Notes: a model not told the origin generated them from the sequence alone. A stretch of DNA of 9,940 bases from an uncultured Eubacteriales bacterium (GCA_900552105.1 URYH01000024.1:1-9940), one strand, 5' to 3'. Shown: positions 1 through 7,012, counted from the stretch's first letter. Made by a program: numbers and translations.

Positions 1-826
1 CGAATACGATATCAAATTCCGCCTGTTTGAAGGGAGGCGCCAGCTTATTTTTGACGATTTTCGCCTTCGTACGATTCCCCATGATTCCGTCCCCATCTTT
101 GAGCGAATCCATTCTTCTGACGTCGATGCGGATGCTCGCGTAGAATTTCAGTGCTTTGCCGCCCGGAGTCGTTTCGGGATTTCCAAACATGACACCTACT
201 TTTTCTCTAAGCTGATTGATAAAAATGACGCAGGTATGCGATTTATTGACGATTGCCGTCAATTTTCTCAAAGCCTGAGACATGAGCCGCGCTTGAAGCC
301 CGACATGACTATCTCCCATATCGCCTTCGATTTCCGCCTTCGGAGTCAACGCCGCCACCGAGTCGATGACGATGATATCCACCGCGGAACTTCTGACCAG
401 CGCGTCGGTGATATCGAGAGCCTGTTCGCCGGTATCCGGCTGGGAGACGTACAAATCTTCGAGGTTGACCCCGAGCTTTTTCGCGTAGACGGGGTCGAGC
501 GCATGCTCCGCATCGATAAACGCCGCAACGCCGCCCATTTTCTGTGCCTCCGCAATTGCATGAAGCGCGACCGTCGTCTTACCCGAGGATTCGGGACCGT
601 AAATCTCGATGATTCTGCCCCGCGGCATGCCGCCGATTCCGAGTGCCAAATCGAGCGTGAGACAGCCCGTGGGAATGACTTCGATTTCCGTTTTGCCGGC
701 TTCGTCGCCGAGGCGCATGATCGACCCCTTTCCGTACTGCTTTTCAATCTGCAAAAGCACGGCGTCGAGCGCTTTCATTTTTTCGCTGTTTACCTTGCTC
801 TTTTCGCTGTTTTTTTCGTTACTCAT
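1..826 (-). CDS. recA: RecA recombinase, C-terminus cut by window edge
   Basis: RecA forms ATP-dependent filaments on single-stranded DNA, drives strand exchange and triggers LexA self-cleavage in the SOS response. The minus-strand frame gives 275 codons from ATG at 826 and is open at the left edge. Visible are the Walker A motif GPESSGKT (residues 77-84), the Walker B strand IIVVDS (151-156), INQLREK (203-209) and the DNA-binding L2 loop around FGNPETTPGGKALKF (214-228). RecA is usually about 350 residues, so roughly the last 70 (C-terminal domain) lie outside the window. The start is supported by AGGAGT at 836-841, 9 nt upstream, and by the typical lysine/glutamate-rich N-terminus preceding MKALDAVLLQIEKQYGKGSIM. 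It lies 34 nt downstream of cinA, the common Firmicutes order, and is probably cotranscribed with it. Identification is very secure. Confidence 0.97.
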   Translation of the reverse strand, partial: MSNEKNSEKSKVNSEKMKALDAVLLQIEKQYGKGSIMRLGDEAGKTEIEVIPTGCLTLDLALGIGGMPRGRIIEIYGPESSGKTTVALHAIAEAQKMGGVAAFIDAEHALDPVYAKKLGVNLEDLYVSQPDTGEQALDITDALVRSSAVDIIVIDSVAALTPKAEIEGDMGDSHVGLQARLMSQALRKLTAIVNKSHTCVIFINQLREKVGVMFGNPETTPGGKALKFYASIRIDVRRMDSLKDGDGIMGNRTKAKIVKNKLAPPFKQAEFDIVF

Positions 827-835
827 TATAAATTT

Positions 836-841
836 ACTCCT
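836..841 (-). promoter_or_regulatory. Ribosome binding site of recA
   Basis: AGGAGT on the minus strand lies 9 nt before the recA ATG at 826, inside the 34-nt cinA-recA gap. It decides the recA start. No promoter-like pair is obvious in so short a gap, which fits cotranscription with cinA. Confidence 0.7.
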
Positions 842-860
842 GTATCTTTTTTACGAAATT

Positions 861-1709
861 TTATAAATTTTTCAATTGCCGATAGGCCAAAAAAAGCGCG
901 TAATTGATGGCCGTTTCAGTAATTTCCTCTCTCGTCCCTTCAAAGCGGTAACGATAAACGTATACCTTTTCTTTGAGACCGATCGCAATATATGCCAGTC
1001 CCACGGGCAATTCCGTTCGGTCGGATTTCGGCCCCGCCAGTCCCGTCGTCGCGACGGAAATATCGCAGTCTCCCGACGCGATCAAACCCGCAGCCATTTC
1101 GTAAGCCGTTTCGTCAGAGACGGCCCCGACCGTTCTAAGCGTGTATTCGGAAACGCCGAGACGCTTGATTTTTGCCCTTTCGTCATACGTGTTCAAACCT
1201 TCAAAATATACTTCGCTCGCCCCCGGGACGGACACGATTCGCCTTCCGACGCCTCCGCCCGTAAACGATTCGGCGACGCTGATTTTCTTTCCCCGAAGTT
1301 TGAGAAGCTGCACGAGTCTCTTTTCTAACGACGTATCGTCCAACGCATAAACTGCGTCCCCCAAACCTTCCGCAAACAGTCTCAACACGCCGTCCGCAAG
1401 CATTTTCGGGGCAGTCGAGTCGTAGAGAATTTCTACTACGCTTTCGCCGTACCTCTCTTTATCATTATACGTCAACTTGTCCCCGCTCATACGGAGCGCT
1501 TCTTGCAAAAGCTCTTTGATACGTTCTTTTTCCGCACCTACGGCGCGGAGAACGATACGATCGAAGCGGGTGGAATACTTTTTTTCCAAAAAAGGAACAC
1601 AAACGTTTCTGACATATTCCGTGCCCGATTCCCCGTCGTCCGGAGAAACGAGAAATAAAGAACAGTCCTCCTTTTCAAACAGTCCGGCGCCCGAAAGCGT
1701 GCCCTGCAA
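861..1709 (-). CDS. cinA: CinA-like protein, N-terminal part missing
   Basis: The C-terminal domain of CinA (PncC) deamidates nicotinamide mononucleotide in pyridine-nucleotide salvage. CinA is also linked to competence and RecA. In the 282-residue open frame, the C-terminal domain is clear: AESFTGG (146-152), VPGASEVYFEG (161-171), AVSDE (196-200) and TGLAGP (222-227). The first ~40 residues align by eye with the end of the CinA N-terminal MoaB-like domain (GTLSG in place of the usual GTAPG). Typical CinA is about 410 residues, so roughly 130 are missing. The frame opens with a TTG at 1709 that has no ribosome binding site and sits exactly at the composition junction, so this is not a true start. 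The usual PGPP segment of the N-terminal domain reads SPDDGES here, so that domain is divergent as well as truncated. The gene sits directly upstream of recA. Confidence 0.88.
   Translation of the reverse strand: MQGTLSGAGLFEKEDCSLFLVSPDDGESGTEYVRNVCVPFLEKKYSTRFDRIVLRAVGAEKERIKELLQEALRMSGDKLTYNDKERYGESVVEILYDSTAPKMLADGVLRLFAEGLGDAVYALDDTSLEKRLVQLLKLRGKKISVAESFTGGGVGRRIVSVPGASEVYFEGLNTYDERAKIKRLGVSEYTLRTVGAVSDETAYEMAAGLIASGDCDISVATTGLAGPKSDRTELPVGLAYIAIGLKEKVYVYRYRFEGTREEITETAINYALFLAYRQLKNL
1538..1708 (-). other. Spurious chimeric tail of the TraX frame
   Basis: The TraX frame stays open for about 56 more codons past the junction, ending at 1538. This stretch lies wholly inside the cinA frame and has no membrane helices. 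A gene caller would extend TraX to 1538, and a reader should ignore that extension. Confidence 0.8.
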
Positions 1710-2245
1710 AAAATTTGTATTGAATTTTCAAATGTAAATGAAGATAACGCCATTTTTTCAAATGTCATGAGCGTCAAACATAGAGCGGAAAACGAATAGA
1801 AAAGCAACTTATCTTCAAAAAAATAAAATATTAAAACAAGAGCAACTCCGCACATTCTATAGTCAACAAACCCCCAAAATTCTGTTGACACCAAAAACAT
1901 AACAAGCGCAACAATTTCAACAATGTGAACAATCTTATTTTGATCCAGATGCTCAATCAAATAAATTAAAATCAATGCGAATAAATAAGTGAATAAAATG
2001 TTCAGCTTCCAGCTGTTGAGTGCAACATATGGAACTTGTGAAATACATGCAAAAAGCAGTAATGTGAAAAAATATTTTCTTCTATTGCTTGTTTTCTTCC
2101 AACCAGTGGCAATGAAAAAAGCAAACAAGACAAATGCCAGTCTTCCAGCAACACGAAACCAAATTATGTCAGCAAAAAAATATGCCCCAATATGGTCAAC
2201 CAACATTGAAATAACAGCAATAATTTTTAGCCAATTTCTATTCAT
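1709..2245 (-). CDS. TraX-like integral membrane protein, C-terminus replaced at the junction
   Basis: TraX-family proteins are polytopic membrane proteins. The founder, F-plasmid TraX, is needed for N-terminal acetylation of pilin; most chromosomal homologues have no known role. The N-terminus shows the family signature: WLKIIAVISMLVDHIGAYFF (5-24), then RVAGRLAFVLFAFFIATGW (31-49), RRKYFFTLLLFACISQVPY (55-73), then several hydrophobic helices to about residue 160. Real TraX sequence appears to end near residue 179 (IQIF). After 1709 the same frame continues to a stop at 1538, but only by reading cinA out of frame, so the apparent 235-aa product is chimeric. The start at 2245 has no evident Shine-Dalgarno sequence, which is unusual beside its neighbours. 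A terminator separates it from the upstream pilin gene, so it needs its own promoter. Family assignment is good; a link to the pilin is inference. Confidence 0.82.
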
Positions 2246-2283
2246 GACGATATTTTGACATATTTTGATCGGTTTTCAAATTG

Positions 2284-2301
2284 TTTTCAATTAATTGAAA
2301 A
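2284..2301. repeat. 18-bp perfect palindrome upstream of the TraX gene
   Basis: TTTTCAATTAATTGAAAA is self-complementary over 18 bp. It lies 38 bp before the TraX start, and its right half read on the minus strand supplies a TTGAAA hexamer usable as a -35 box. A further TTTTCAA lies 11 bp away at 2273-2279, and a 10-bp tandem repeat (ATATTTTGA plus one base) occupies 2250-2269. The group could be an operator, but AT-rich DNA makes short symmetric sequences common. Confidence 0.35.
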
Positions 2302-2314
2302 TATTTTTGCATAA

Positions 2315-2340
2315 AAAAACTCGCATTTCTGCGAGTTTTT
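2315..2340 (-). terminator. Intrinsic terminator after the pilin-like gene
   Basis: AAAAACTCGCA at 2315-2325 pairs perfectly with TGCGAGTTTTT at 2330-2340 around a 4-nt loop. Read on the minus strand it is followed by a T-run from 2319 down to 2313. It begins 12 bp after the stop of the pilin-like gene and ends transcription before the TraX gene. The flanking A/T tracts make it potentially bidirectional. Confidence 0.85.
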
Positions 2341-2352
2341 ATTTCATTAATA

Positions 2353-2745
2353 TTAACCTTTGAAGAATTGATCAAGTTCTGCATCCGTAAATCCACGGCC
2401 ACTCAAAACCGCTTTCAAAATCATTGGCATGAATACCAAGAAGAACAAGATCAACACTGCCAAAACAACAACGGCAACAATAACCGAAATCAAACGTTTC
2501 TTTGCTTCTTCACGTTTTTCGCCGCTATCTGCTTTTGCCATTTGAATTGCAATAACAACTGCATAAATTGCACCCGCTGCTGCAACAACAGACAAAATTG
2601 GAACAAGAATTGTTCTGAGGGTTGCATTTAAATCCTTAACCCATTTAAACTCCTCTAGAGAGACTTTTGATTCGCCATCTCCCTCGACACCCAACATCGA
2701 CTTGTATTGCATAAATTTAATTGCCAACAAATTTAACCACTTCAT
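2353..2745 (-). CDS. VirB2/TrbC-like type IV secretion pilin
   Basis: This 130-residue protein has the architecture of a T4SS major pilin subunit: a leader, then two long hydrophobic helices (about 45-69 and 85-109) joined by a short charged loop reading KADSGEKREEAKKRL. That loop is typical of VirB2/TrbC-like pilins of Gram-positive conjugation systems. Such proteins sit in the membrane and are assembled into, or line, the transfer channel. The ~40-residue charged N-terminal segment (EGDGESKVSLEEF) is not a classical signal peptide. The start at 2745 is fixed by GGAGG at 2751-2755, 5 nt upstream. The gene is divergent from the coupling ATPase across a 231-bp spacer and has its own terminator, so it is a single-gene unit. 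Codon use matches the rest of block B. An unrelated small two-helix membrane protein cannot be excluded, but the loop favours a pilin. Confidence 0.68.
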   Translation of the reverse strand: MKWLNLLAIKFMQYKSMLGVEGDGESKVSLEEFKWVKDLNATLRTILVPILSVVAAAGAIYAVVIAIQMAKADSGEKREEAKKRLISVIVAVVVLAVLILFFLVFMPMILKAVLSGRGFTDAELDQFFKG

Positions 2746-2825
2746 AAAAACCTCCGACTTTCGTCATTCGAATTTAGTTTCTCAATTTTGCCCTTTTTTA
2801 TCCGCAAAATTTGATTTTCAAGGAA

Positions 2826-2853
2826 ATAATAACATAATATTTTTGATTAGCAA
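2826..2853 (-). promoter_or_regulatory. Candidate sigma-A promoter for the pilin-like gene
   Basis: On the minus strand, TTGCTA (2848-2853) and TATTAT (2826-2831) are separated by 16 nt. This predicts a leader of about 75 nt before the ATG at 2745. The surrounding DNA is very AT-rich, so the match is suggestive only. Confidence 0.45.
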
Positions 2854-2928
2854 AACATTTTTCACACATTTTTTAAATTTTTATAAAATAAATTGTTTAT
2901 TTTTTTATATGCCTTTATTAATTTTACT

Positions 2929-2956
2929 TTGAAATTATTTTCTTATTTGCTATCAT
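2929..2956 (+). promoter_or_regulatory. Candidate sigma-A promoter for the coupling-protein gene
   Basis: TTGAAA (2929-2934) and TATCAT (2951-2956) are spaced by 16 nt. They are followed by GGAGG at 2968-2972, 4 nt before the ATG at 2977. Transcription would start only a few nucleotides before the ribosome binding site, giving a very short leader. Confidence 0.5.
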
Positions 2957-2976
2957 AATAAAAACGTGGAGGCGAT

Positions 2977-4968
2977 ATGAATAAATTTGTTAAAGCACTG
3001 ATTTGGGTCGTTGCCATTTTTGCAGTGGCTTTTGTTGGCGGTGCATTTTGGCATGGGCAAGGAGAATTCGTTGTTGAAGGATTATTTACCGACTATCAAC
3101 TTTGGTTAATATTCTTTATGGGTCTAGCGCTCGTGTCAATTCCAAAACTCAAACATGTTTTTGATTTGAGTTCGGGCGGTCGCGACAAAGACGCAGGCGT
3201 TGGAAAGACAAAAGACGGCCAAAAAATATCTCAATACTACGATGCTCGCTTTATCACTGAAAACGAGCTTCGTCATGAACCAAGATTTCGCTACAACACT
3301 TGGAACACTTTGAAGAACGAAAAGAAAGATGGGATTGTTGTTCGTTCGCTATATAATCATGGAACACTCAACATCAACTTCGCAAAAAGCATTCACACAA
3401 TGATCATCGGAACAACTGGTTCAGGAAAAACAACACTCTATATTGAACCAACAATAAGAATTTTGGCACACACAGGAGCAAAACCTTGCATGGTCATCAC
3501 CGACCCAAAAGGCGAACTCTATAACAACCACTCAATTCAACTCAAAGAAGAGGGGTATCGCGTTATGGTGCTTGACCTTCGAACACCTTATCAATCAACG
3601 CGTTGGAATCCCCTTTCAAACTCATATGACAAGTTTCAAAGAGCTCACCACCTTGAAAAAGAAGTAAAACCACATCGCGGCGTCAACCCAAAAGATCTCA
3701 AACTCAAAGTTATTGCAAAAGAATATGAAAACGAATGGTATGAGTTTGAAGGAATTGCATATCCAAATCAACAAGTTCTCAAAGATGAACTTGCAGCAAA
3801 AAAACAAATTCTTCTTGCAGAAGCCGAAAACGAACTTCGTGAAATTGTTGCAACAATTGTCACAATTGAGTCAAAAAATGATGCGACTTGGGAAAATGGT
3901 GCAAGAGATTTCTTGTTCGGACTCACTCTTGCCATGCTTGAAGACTCTTTGGAACCAGAAAAAACTGGCATGACACGCGACAAATTCAACTTCTATAACC
4001 TCACAAAAATGGCACTCTTCAAAGACCCCGACCCAGACAATCCGTTTGGTACGCTCCGTGAATATTGCAACGGCCGTGACAAACTCTCAAAAGTTCCATC
4101 ACTCACTGGCGTTGTTGTCAACAATGCTCCAAACACTTCAAAATCATATATGGGTGTTTTGCAACCAAAACTTTCAGTTTTCCAAGATATTGGAATTTGC
4201 TATGCGACCGCTGAGAGCGAAATGAGTTTTGACGACTTCACCGACCAACCAACAGTTCTCTTCATCAAAGTTCCTGATGAACAAGAAAGTCGTCATTGCA
4301 TCGCAACAATGTGCATCTCTCAACTATACAAAAAGCTTATTGAAACCGCAGGAAAACGCGAAAATCTTTCGCTCGCCCGCCCCGTTCACTTCCTTCTTGA
4401 CGAGTTCGCAAACTTGCCAAAGATTGAAAAAATGGACTCACTCATCACGGTTGGACGTTCGCGTCAAATTTACTTCCACTTGGTTGTTCAAAGTTATTCG
4501 CAGCTTGACAACAAGTATGGAAAAGAAGCCGCAGACATCATTCGCGGAAACTGCAACATTCAAATCTATATCGGAACAGACGACCAAAAGACAAAAGAAG
4601 ACTTCTCAAAACTTTGCGGTGATGTGTCACTTCAAATGGAAAACACCTCTTACAACAAAAATGAGAAAAAAGACGATGGCAATTCAAGAACAACCAGCAC
4701 TCAAATGGTCACACGTGCTCTGATCATTCCATATGAACTCGGTCAACTTCCAAAAAACACTGTTATTGTCAAAATCTTCCAAGAAAACCCAATCAAAACA
4801 ATGTTCACACCTTGGTATCAAGTTCCAATCTTTGACAAACGCAAAGCACAAAATCAATATGTTCCTTCAAAACCTCTTGATGAACAAAGAATTTACTTTG
4901 ACATGAAAGAACGCAACAAAAAAGTAAACAAACGCAACCGTCCATCATTTGATGATTTTGACTTCTAA
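2977..4968 (+). CDS. VirD4/TraG-type type IV coupling ATPase
   Basis: Type IV coupling proteins are membrane-anchored hexameric ATPases that hand DNA or protein substrates to a type IV secretion channel. This 663-residue product has two N-terminal membrane helices (about 6-25 and 40-56), Walker A GTTGSGKT (145-152), the conserved VITDPKGELY (173-182), WENGARDFL (305-313), Walker B FLLDEFANLP (472-481) and VVQSYSQLDNKYG downstream, all typical of VirD4/TraG. About 80 residues between RWNPL (209-213) and the WENGARD motif look like a charged, helical expansion that I do not remember from standard members. The C-terminus is basic then acidic, ending SFDDFDF, which could contact substrates. The start is supported by GGAGG 4 nt upstream. 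The gene is monocistronic with a strong terminator, divergent from the pilin-like gene. No relaxase or VirB4 lies nearby, so its partners must be encoded elsewhere if functional. All ATPase motifs are intact. Confidence 0.93.
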   Translation: MNKFVKALIWVVAIFAVAFVGGAFWHGQGEFVVEGLFTDYQLWLIFFMGLALVSIPKLKHVFDLSSGGRDKDAGVGKTKDGQKISQYYDARFITENELRHEPRFRYNTWNTLKNEKKDGIVVRSLYNHGTLNINFAKSIHTMIIGTTGSGKTTLYIEPTIRILAHTGAKPCMVITDPKGELYNNHSIQLKEEGYRVMVLDLRTPYQSTRWNPLSNSYDKFQRAHHLEKEVKPHRGVNPKDLKLKVIAKEYENEWYEFEGIAYPNQQVLKDELAAKKQILLAEAENELREIVATIVTIESKNDATWENGARDFLFGLTLAMLEDSLEPEKTGMTRDKFNFYNLTKMALFKDPDPDNPFGTLREYCNGRDKLSKVPSLTGVVVNNAPNTSKSYMGVLQPKLSVFQDIGICYATAESEMSFDDFTDQPTVLFIKVPDEQESRHCIATMCISQLYKKLIETAGKRENLSLARPVHFLLDEFANLPKIEKMDSLITVGRSRQIYFHLVVQSYSQLDNKYGKEAADIIRGNCNIQIYIGTDDQKTKEDFSKLCGDVSLQMENTSYNKNEKKDDGNSRTTSTQMVTRALIIPYELGQLPKNTVIVKIFQENPIKTMFTPWYQVPIFDKRKAQNQYVPSKPLDEQRIYFDMKERNKKVNKRNRPSFDDFDF

Positions 4969-4973
4969 AACTC

Positions 4974-5005
4974 AAAAAGGCTTTACACCCCGTAAAGCCT
5001 TTTTT
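4974..5005 (+). terminator. Strong intrinsic terminator of the coupling-protein gene
   Basis: AAAAAGGCTTTAC (4974-4986) pairs perfectly with GTAAAGCCTTTTT (4992-5004) around the loop ACCCC. A T-tract at 5000-5005 follows. It starts 6 nt after the stop codon at 4966-4968. Confidence 0.93.
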
Positions 5006-5089
5006 CAATCTATCCCACATGCCTTTCACAGTGAAACATTCCCCACATTACATTTTTTAATCGCATAATACAAATTTAAATAAAAGTCC

Positions 5090-5120
5090 AAAAGTTAAGA
5101 CAGTTTTTGCCTTAACTTTT
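5090..5120 (-). terminator. Hairpin downstream of the 304-aa gene, possible terminator
   Basis: AAAAGTTAAG (5090-5099) and CTTAACTTTT (5111-5120) form a 10-bp stem around an 11-nt loop. Read on the minus strand it lies about 80 nt beyond the stop of the 304-aa gene and is followed by GGACTTTTATTT. The poly-T tract is imperfect and the stem is AT-rich, so termination is only moderately likely. The rest of 5006-5197 shows no gene. Confidence 0.45.
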
Positions 5121-5197
5121 CTTATTAGCCAACCTGCATAAAACAGAAAGGTTTGTCAAGAGTTTGAGTGCGAATGACTCCAAAAAAGAACACTATA

Positions 5198-6112
5198 TTA
5201 CACGATTTCGACTTCGACATTTTCTCCTGTTTTTGCATCTTGATAGGTTATCCAATAACCAAACTCAAACGGCTTTGACGAATCAACTGGCACCCATTTG
5301 CAAAGGCCTTCAAGTTCTTTTGGGCTTTCACTTGCATAATAGCCAGGGACGCCAAAGCAAACAAATTTCAATGTTTCATCTTCATAAATTAAGCCAACAA
5401 CATAATAGTTTCCGTCACTGGAATAATCAACTTTAACCCATTTTGAATTCGGAATGATTTCCTCAAGTGCGCTCTCTTTTTCGCAAGTGTCAAAAAGATG
5501 TTTGAGTTGGTCACTAACTTCGCTATAATAGGTGGATTTCACCTCAATCGGCTCTTCCGCTTGTTTTTCGTCTGCATAAAACGCTTCGCGATAACGACAA
5601 CCTGCACAATTTTTTTGCTCGCAATCACAATTGTCCACTTCCTCGTCAATCGCGTGCTCAATTTCTCGCTTTTCGGATTCGTCAAAATCAATTTCATTTT
5701 CGTCAAGAATTTCTTGAACATCTTTTGACGAAAGATTTTTCTTTTCATTCATTTGCCCAATGCTTTTGGCAAAAGCGAGTTCGCGTGCATTTGGCGCTTC
5801 ATTTTTGCAACTTCCAACAACAAGCGGTGTTGGTTTTGCGTCTTTGATATTAACCACCGCGCAAACTGAATTACTCAAATCAATGTCTTGTTCGGTTGAA
5901 AATTCAAACTCACCCTCTCCGCAACCTGTCAGTCCGCACTTGGCCACTTTGCCATCATTCACGAAAGACAAAACATAAATCCCGTCATTTTGCTTGATAT
6001 TATATAGTTTCACTTTTCCGCAAATTTCGCCGTTTTTATAGTTTGCTGAAAGCACTGCTTTTTCTGAGCCACCGTTTGCCGAAACCATGACAACTGTCTT
6101 TTTTAAAAACAT
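5198..6112 (-). CDS. Uncharacterised acidic two-domain protein with a cysteine cluster
   Basis: I do not recognise a named family, although similar hypothetical proteins seem to occur in Clostridia (recollection, uncertain). The 304-residue product falls into three parts. The first is a beta-rich N-terminal region (about 1-105; KTVVMVSANGGSEKAVL, then GKVKLYNI and GIYVLSFVNDGKVAKCGL). The second is a strongly acidic, helix-prone linker (about 106-200) with C-x-C-x4-C-x2-C at residues 162, 164, 169 and 172. The third is a C-terminal domain rich in Tyr/Trp (224-304; WVKVDYSSDGNYYVVGLIYE, FGVPGYYA, GYWITYQDAKTGE). It has no signal peptide or membrane helix, so it is probably cytoplasmic. The start at 6112 is set by AAGGAG at 6120-6125 with 7-nt spacing and a TATAAT at 6142-6147. 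A terminator separates it from ksgA, so it is its own unit. The cysteines suggest metal binding, which is inference. Confidence 0.8.
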   Translation of the reverse strand: MFLKKTVVMVSANGGSEKAVLSANYKNGEICGKVKLYNIKQNDGIYVLSFVNDGKVAKCGLTGCGEGEFEFSTEQDIDLSNSVCAVVNIKDAKPTPLVVGSCKNEAPNARELAFAKSIGQMNEKKNLSSKDVQEILDENEIDFDESEKREIEHAIDEEVDNCDCEQKNCAGCRYREAFYADEKQAEEPIEVKSTYYSEVSDQLKHLFDTCEKESALEEIIPNSKWVKVDYSSDGNYYVVGLIYEDETLKFVCFGVPGYYASESPKELEGLCKWVPVDSSKPFEFGYWITYQDAKTGENVEVEIV

Positions 6113-6141
6113 ATTTTTGCTCCTTTTTCTTTTGTATTTAT

Positions 6142-6147
6142 ATTATA
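6142..6147 (-). promoter_or_regulatory. -10 box for the 304-aa gene
   Basis: Minus-strand TATAAT (6142-6147) lies 29 nt before the ATG and upstream of AAGGAG at 6120-6125. The hexamer expected at -35 is poor, so activity may depend on the -10 region or an activator. It falls between the ksgA terminator and the gene, where a promoter is required. Confidence 0.5.
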
Positions 6148-6173
6148 AAATCCTCGCGTTTATTCGCCATAAA

Positions 6174-6205
6174 GAAAAAACGACAAAAACCGCAATTTTT
6201 GTCGT
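6174..6205 (-). terminator. Intrinsic terminator after ksgA
   Basis: ACGACAAAAA (6180-6189) pairs with TTTTTGTCGT (6196-6205) around the loop CCGCAA. On the minus strand the stem is followed by a T-run (complement of 6174-6179). It lies 15 bp past the ksgA stop and ends the tatD-ksgA unit. Confidence 0.85.
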
Positions 6206-6220
6206 AAAATAGTTTAATAT

Positions 6221-7012
6221 TCAAAATACGTCAACAAGACGAACAAAGTCCTCAACATCAAGCGTTTCTGCCCTGGCAGAGGGATTTATGCCCAGTGACA
6301 AAAGTTTTTGTGTCACCTCTTCTTTTGAAATGTGGAGCGAGGTTGACAAATTGTTCAAAAGCGTTTTTCTTCGCATTGAGAAACTTGCAAAAACAATCTT
6401 TTTGAACTTTGCCGCAAACTCTTTTGAATGCTCATTTTGTTTTATATCAAGGCGAACAATGGCAGAGTCAACTTTTGGAGCAGGAAAGAACATTTTTCGT
6501 CCCACAATGCGACATATCTTTGTGTTGGCGTAAAAATTTGTCATAACCGAAAGCACACCATAGCCCTCGTCTTTTGGAGTTGCAACAATCTTTTGTGCAA
6601 CTTCTTTTTGAACCATTATGGCAAGCGTTTTAATTTTGTCACTCTCTTCCAAAAACTTAAATATGATTGGCGTTGTGATGTAGTATGGCAAATTTGCAAC
6701 GAGTTTAAACTGCCCACCAGCAAGTGTTTCAATTTCACGCATATCAACTTTCATAACATCTTTGAAAATGACTTGAACATTGTCATAATCTTTTAGATTT
6801 TCCGCAAGAACACTTTCAAGTTCTTTGTCGATTTCAAAACAAATGACTCGCTTTGCTTTCTGACATAGCGCCGCCGTCAACGCACCCGCTCCTGGCCCAA
6901 TTTCAATCACGGTGTCGTCTTTTGTTATTCCCGCATCACAAACGATTGCCGCAAGCAAATTCTTATCTCTCAAAAAGTTTTGCCCAAACTTTTTCTTCAT
7001 TTCAAATTCCAT
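6221..7012 (-). CDS. ksgA: 16S rRNA adenine dimethyltransferase KsgA/RsmA
   Basis: KsgA dimethylates two adjacent adenines in the 3'-terminal hairpin of 16S rRNA using S-adenosylmethionine and acts as a late check in 30S assembly. From the chosen ATG at 7012 the product is 263 residues, the usual size. It has GQNFL (10-14), the SAM-binding loop EIGPGAGALT (37-46), the acidic residue FEID (59-62), KDV (84-86) and the catalytic NLPYYITTP (107-115). The C-terminal RNA-binding region includes FPAPKVDSAIVRL and FSMRRKTLLNNL. An in-frame ATG at 7039 exists but lacks a ribosome binding site, whereas GGAG lies 5 nt before 7012. The start codon is embedded in the end of tatD (11-nt overlap), indicating translational coupling. 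Loss of this enzyme classically gives kasugamycin resistance. Confidence 0.96.
   Translation of the reverse strand: MEFEMKKKFGQNFLRDKNLLAAIVCDAGITKDDTVIEIGPGAGALTAALCQKAKRVICFEIDKELESVLAENLKDYDNVQVIFKDVMKVDMREIETLAGGQFKLVANLPYYITTPIIFKFLEESDKIKTLAIMVQKEVAQKIVATPKDEGYGVLSVMTNFYANTKICRIVGRKMFFPAPKVDSAIVRLDIKQNEHSKEFAAKFKKIVFASFSMRRKTLLNNLSTSLHISKEEVTQKLLSLGINPSARAETLDVEDFVRLVDVF

Noticed and set aside
346..747. Minus-strand reading frame of 133 codons
   Set aside because: It lies in a different frame wholly inside recA and its Arg/Ser-rich product has no family features.
236..907. Long plus-strand reading frame (223 codons) with Arg/Asp-rich product
   Set aside because: It is the complement shadow of recA, whose minus-strand frame has every expected motif. 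The plus frame has no ribosome binding site and a biased composition.
2746..2976. Small RNA or riboswitch in the AT-rich pilin/coupling-protein spacer
   Set aside because: I see no stable stem-loop set or known riboswitch core. Promoter-like elements for the two divergent genes account for the region.
1709..4968. A complete integrative conjugative element
   Set aside because: Only TraX-like, pilin-like and coupling-protein genes are present. No relaxase, VirB4, integrase, origin of transfer or flanking direct repeats could be found, and codon use matches the adjacent housekeeping genes.
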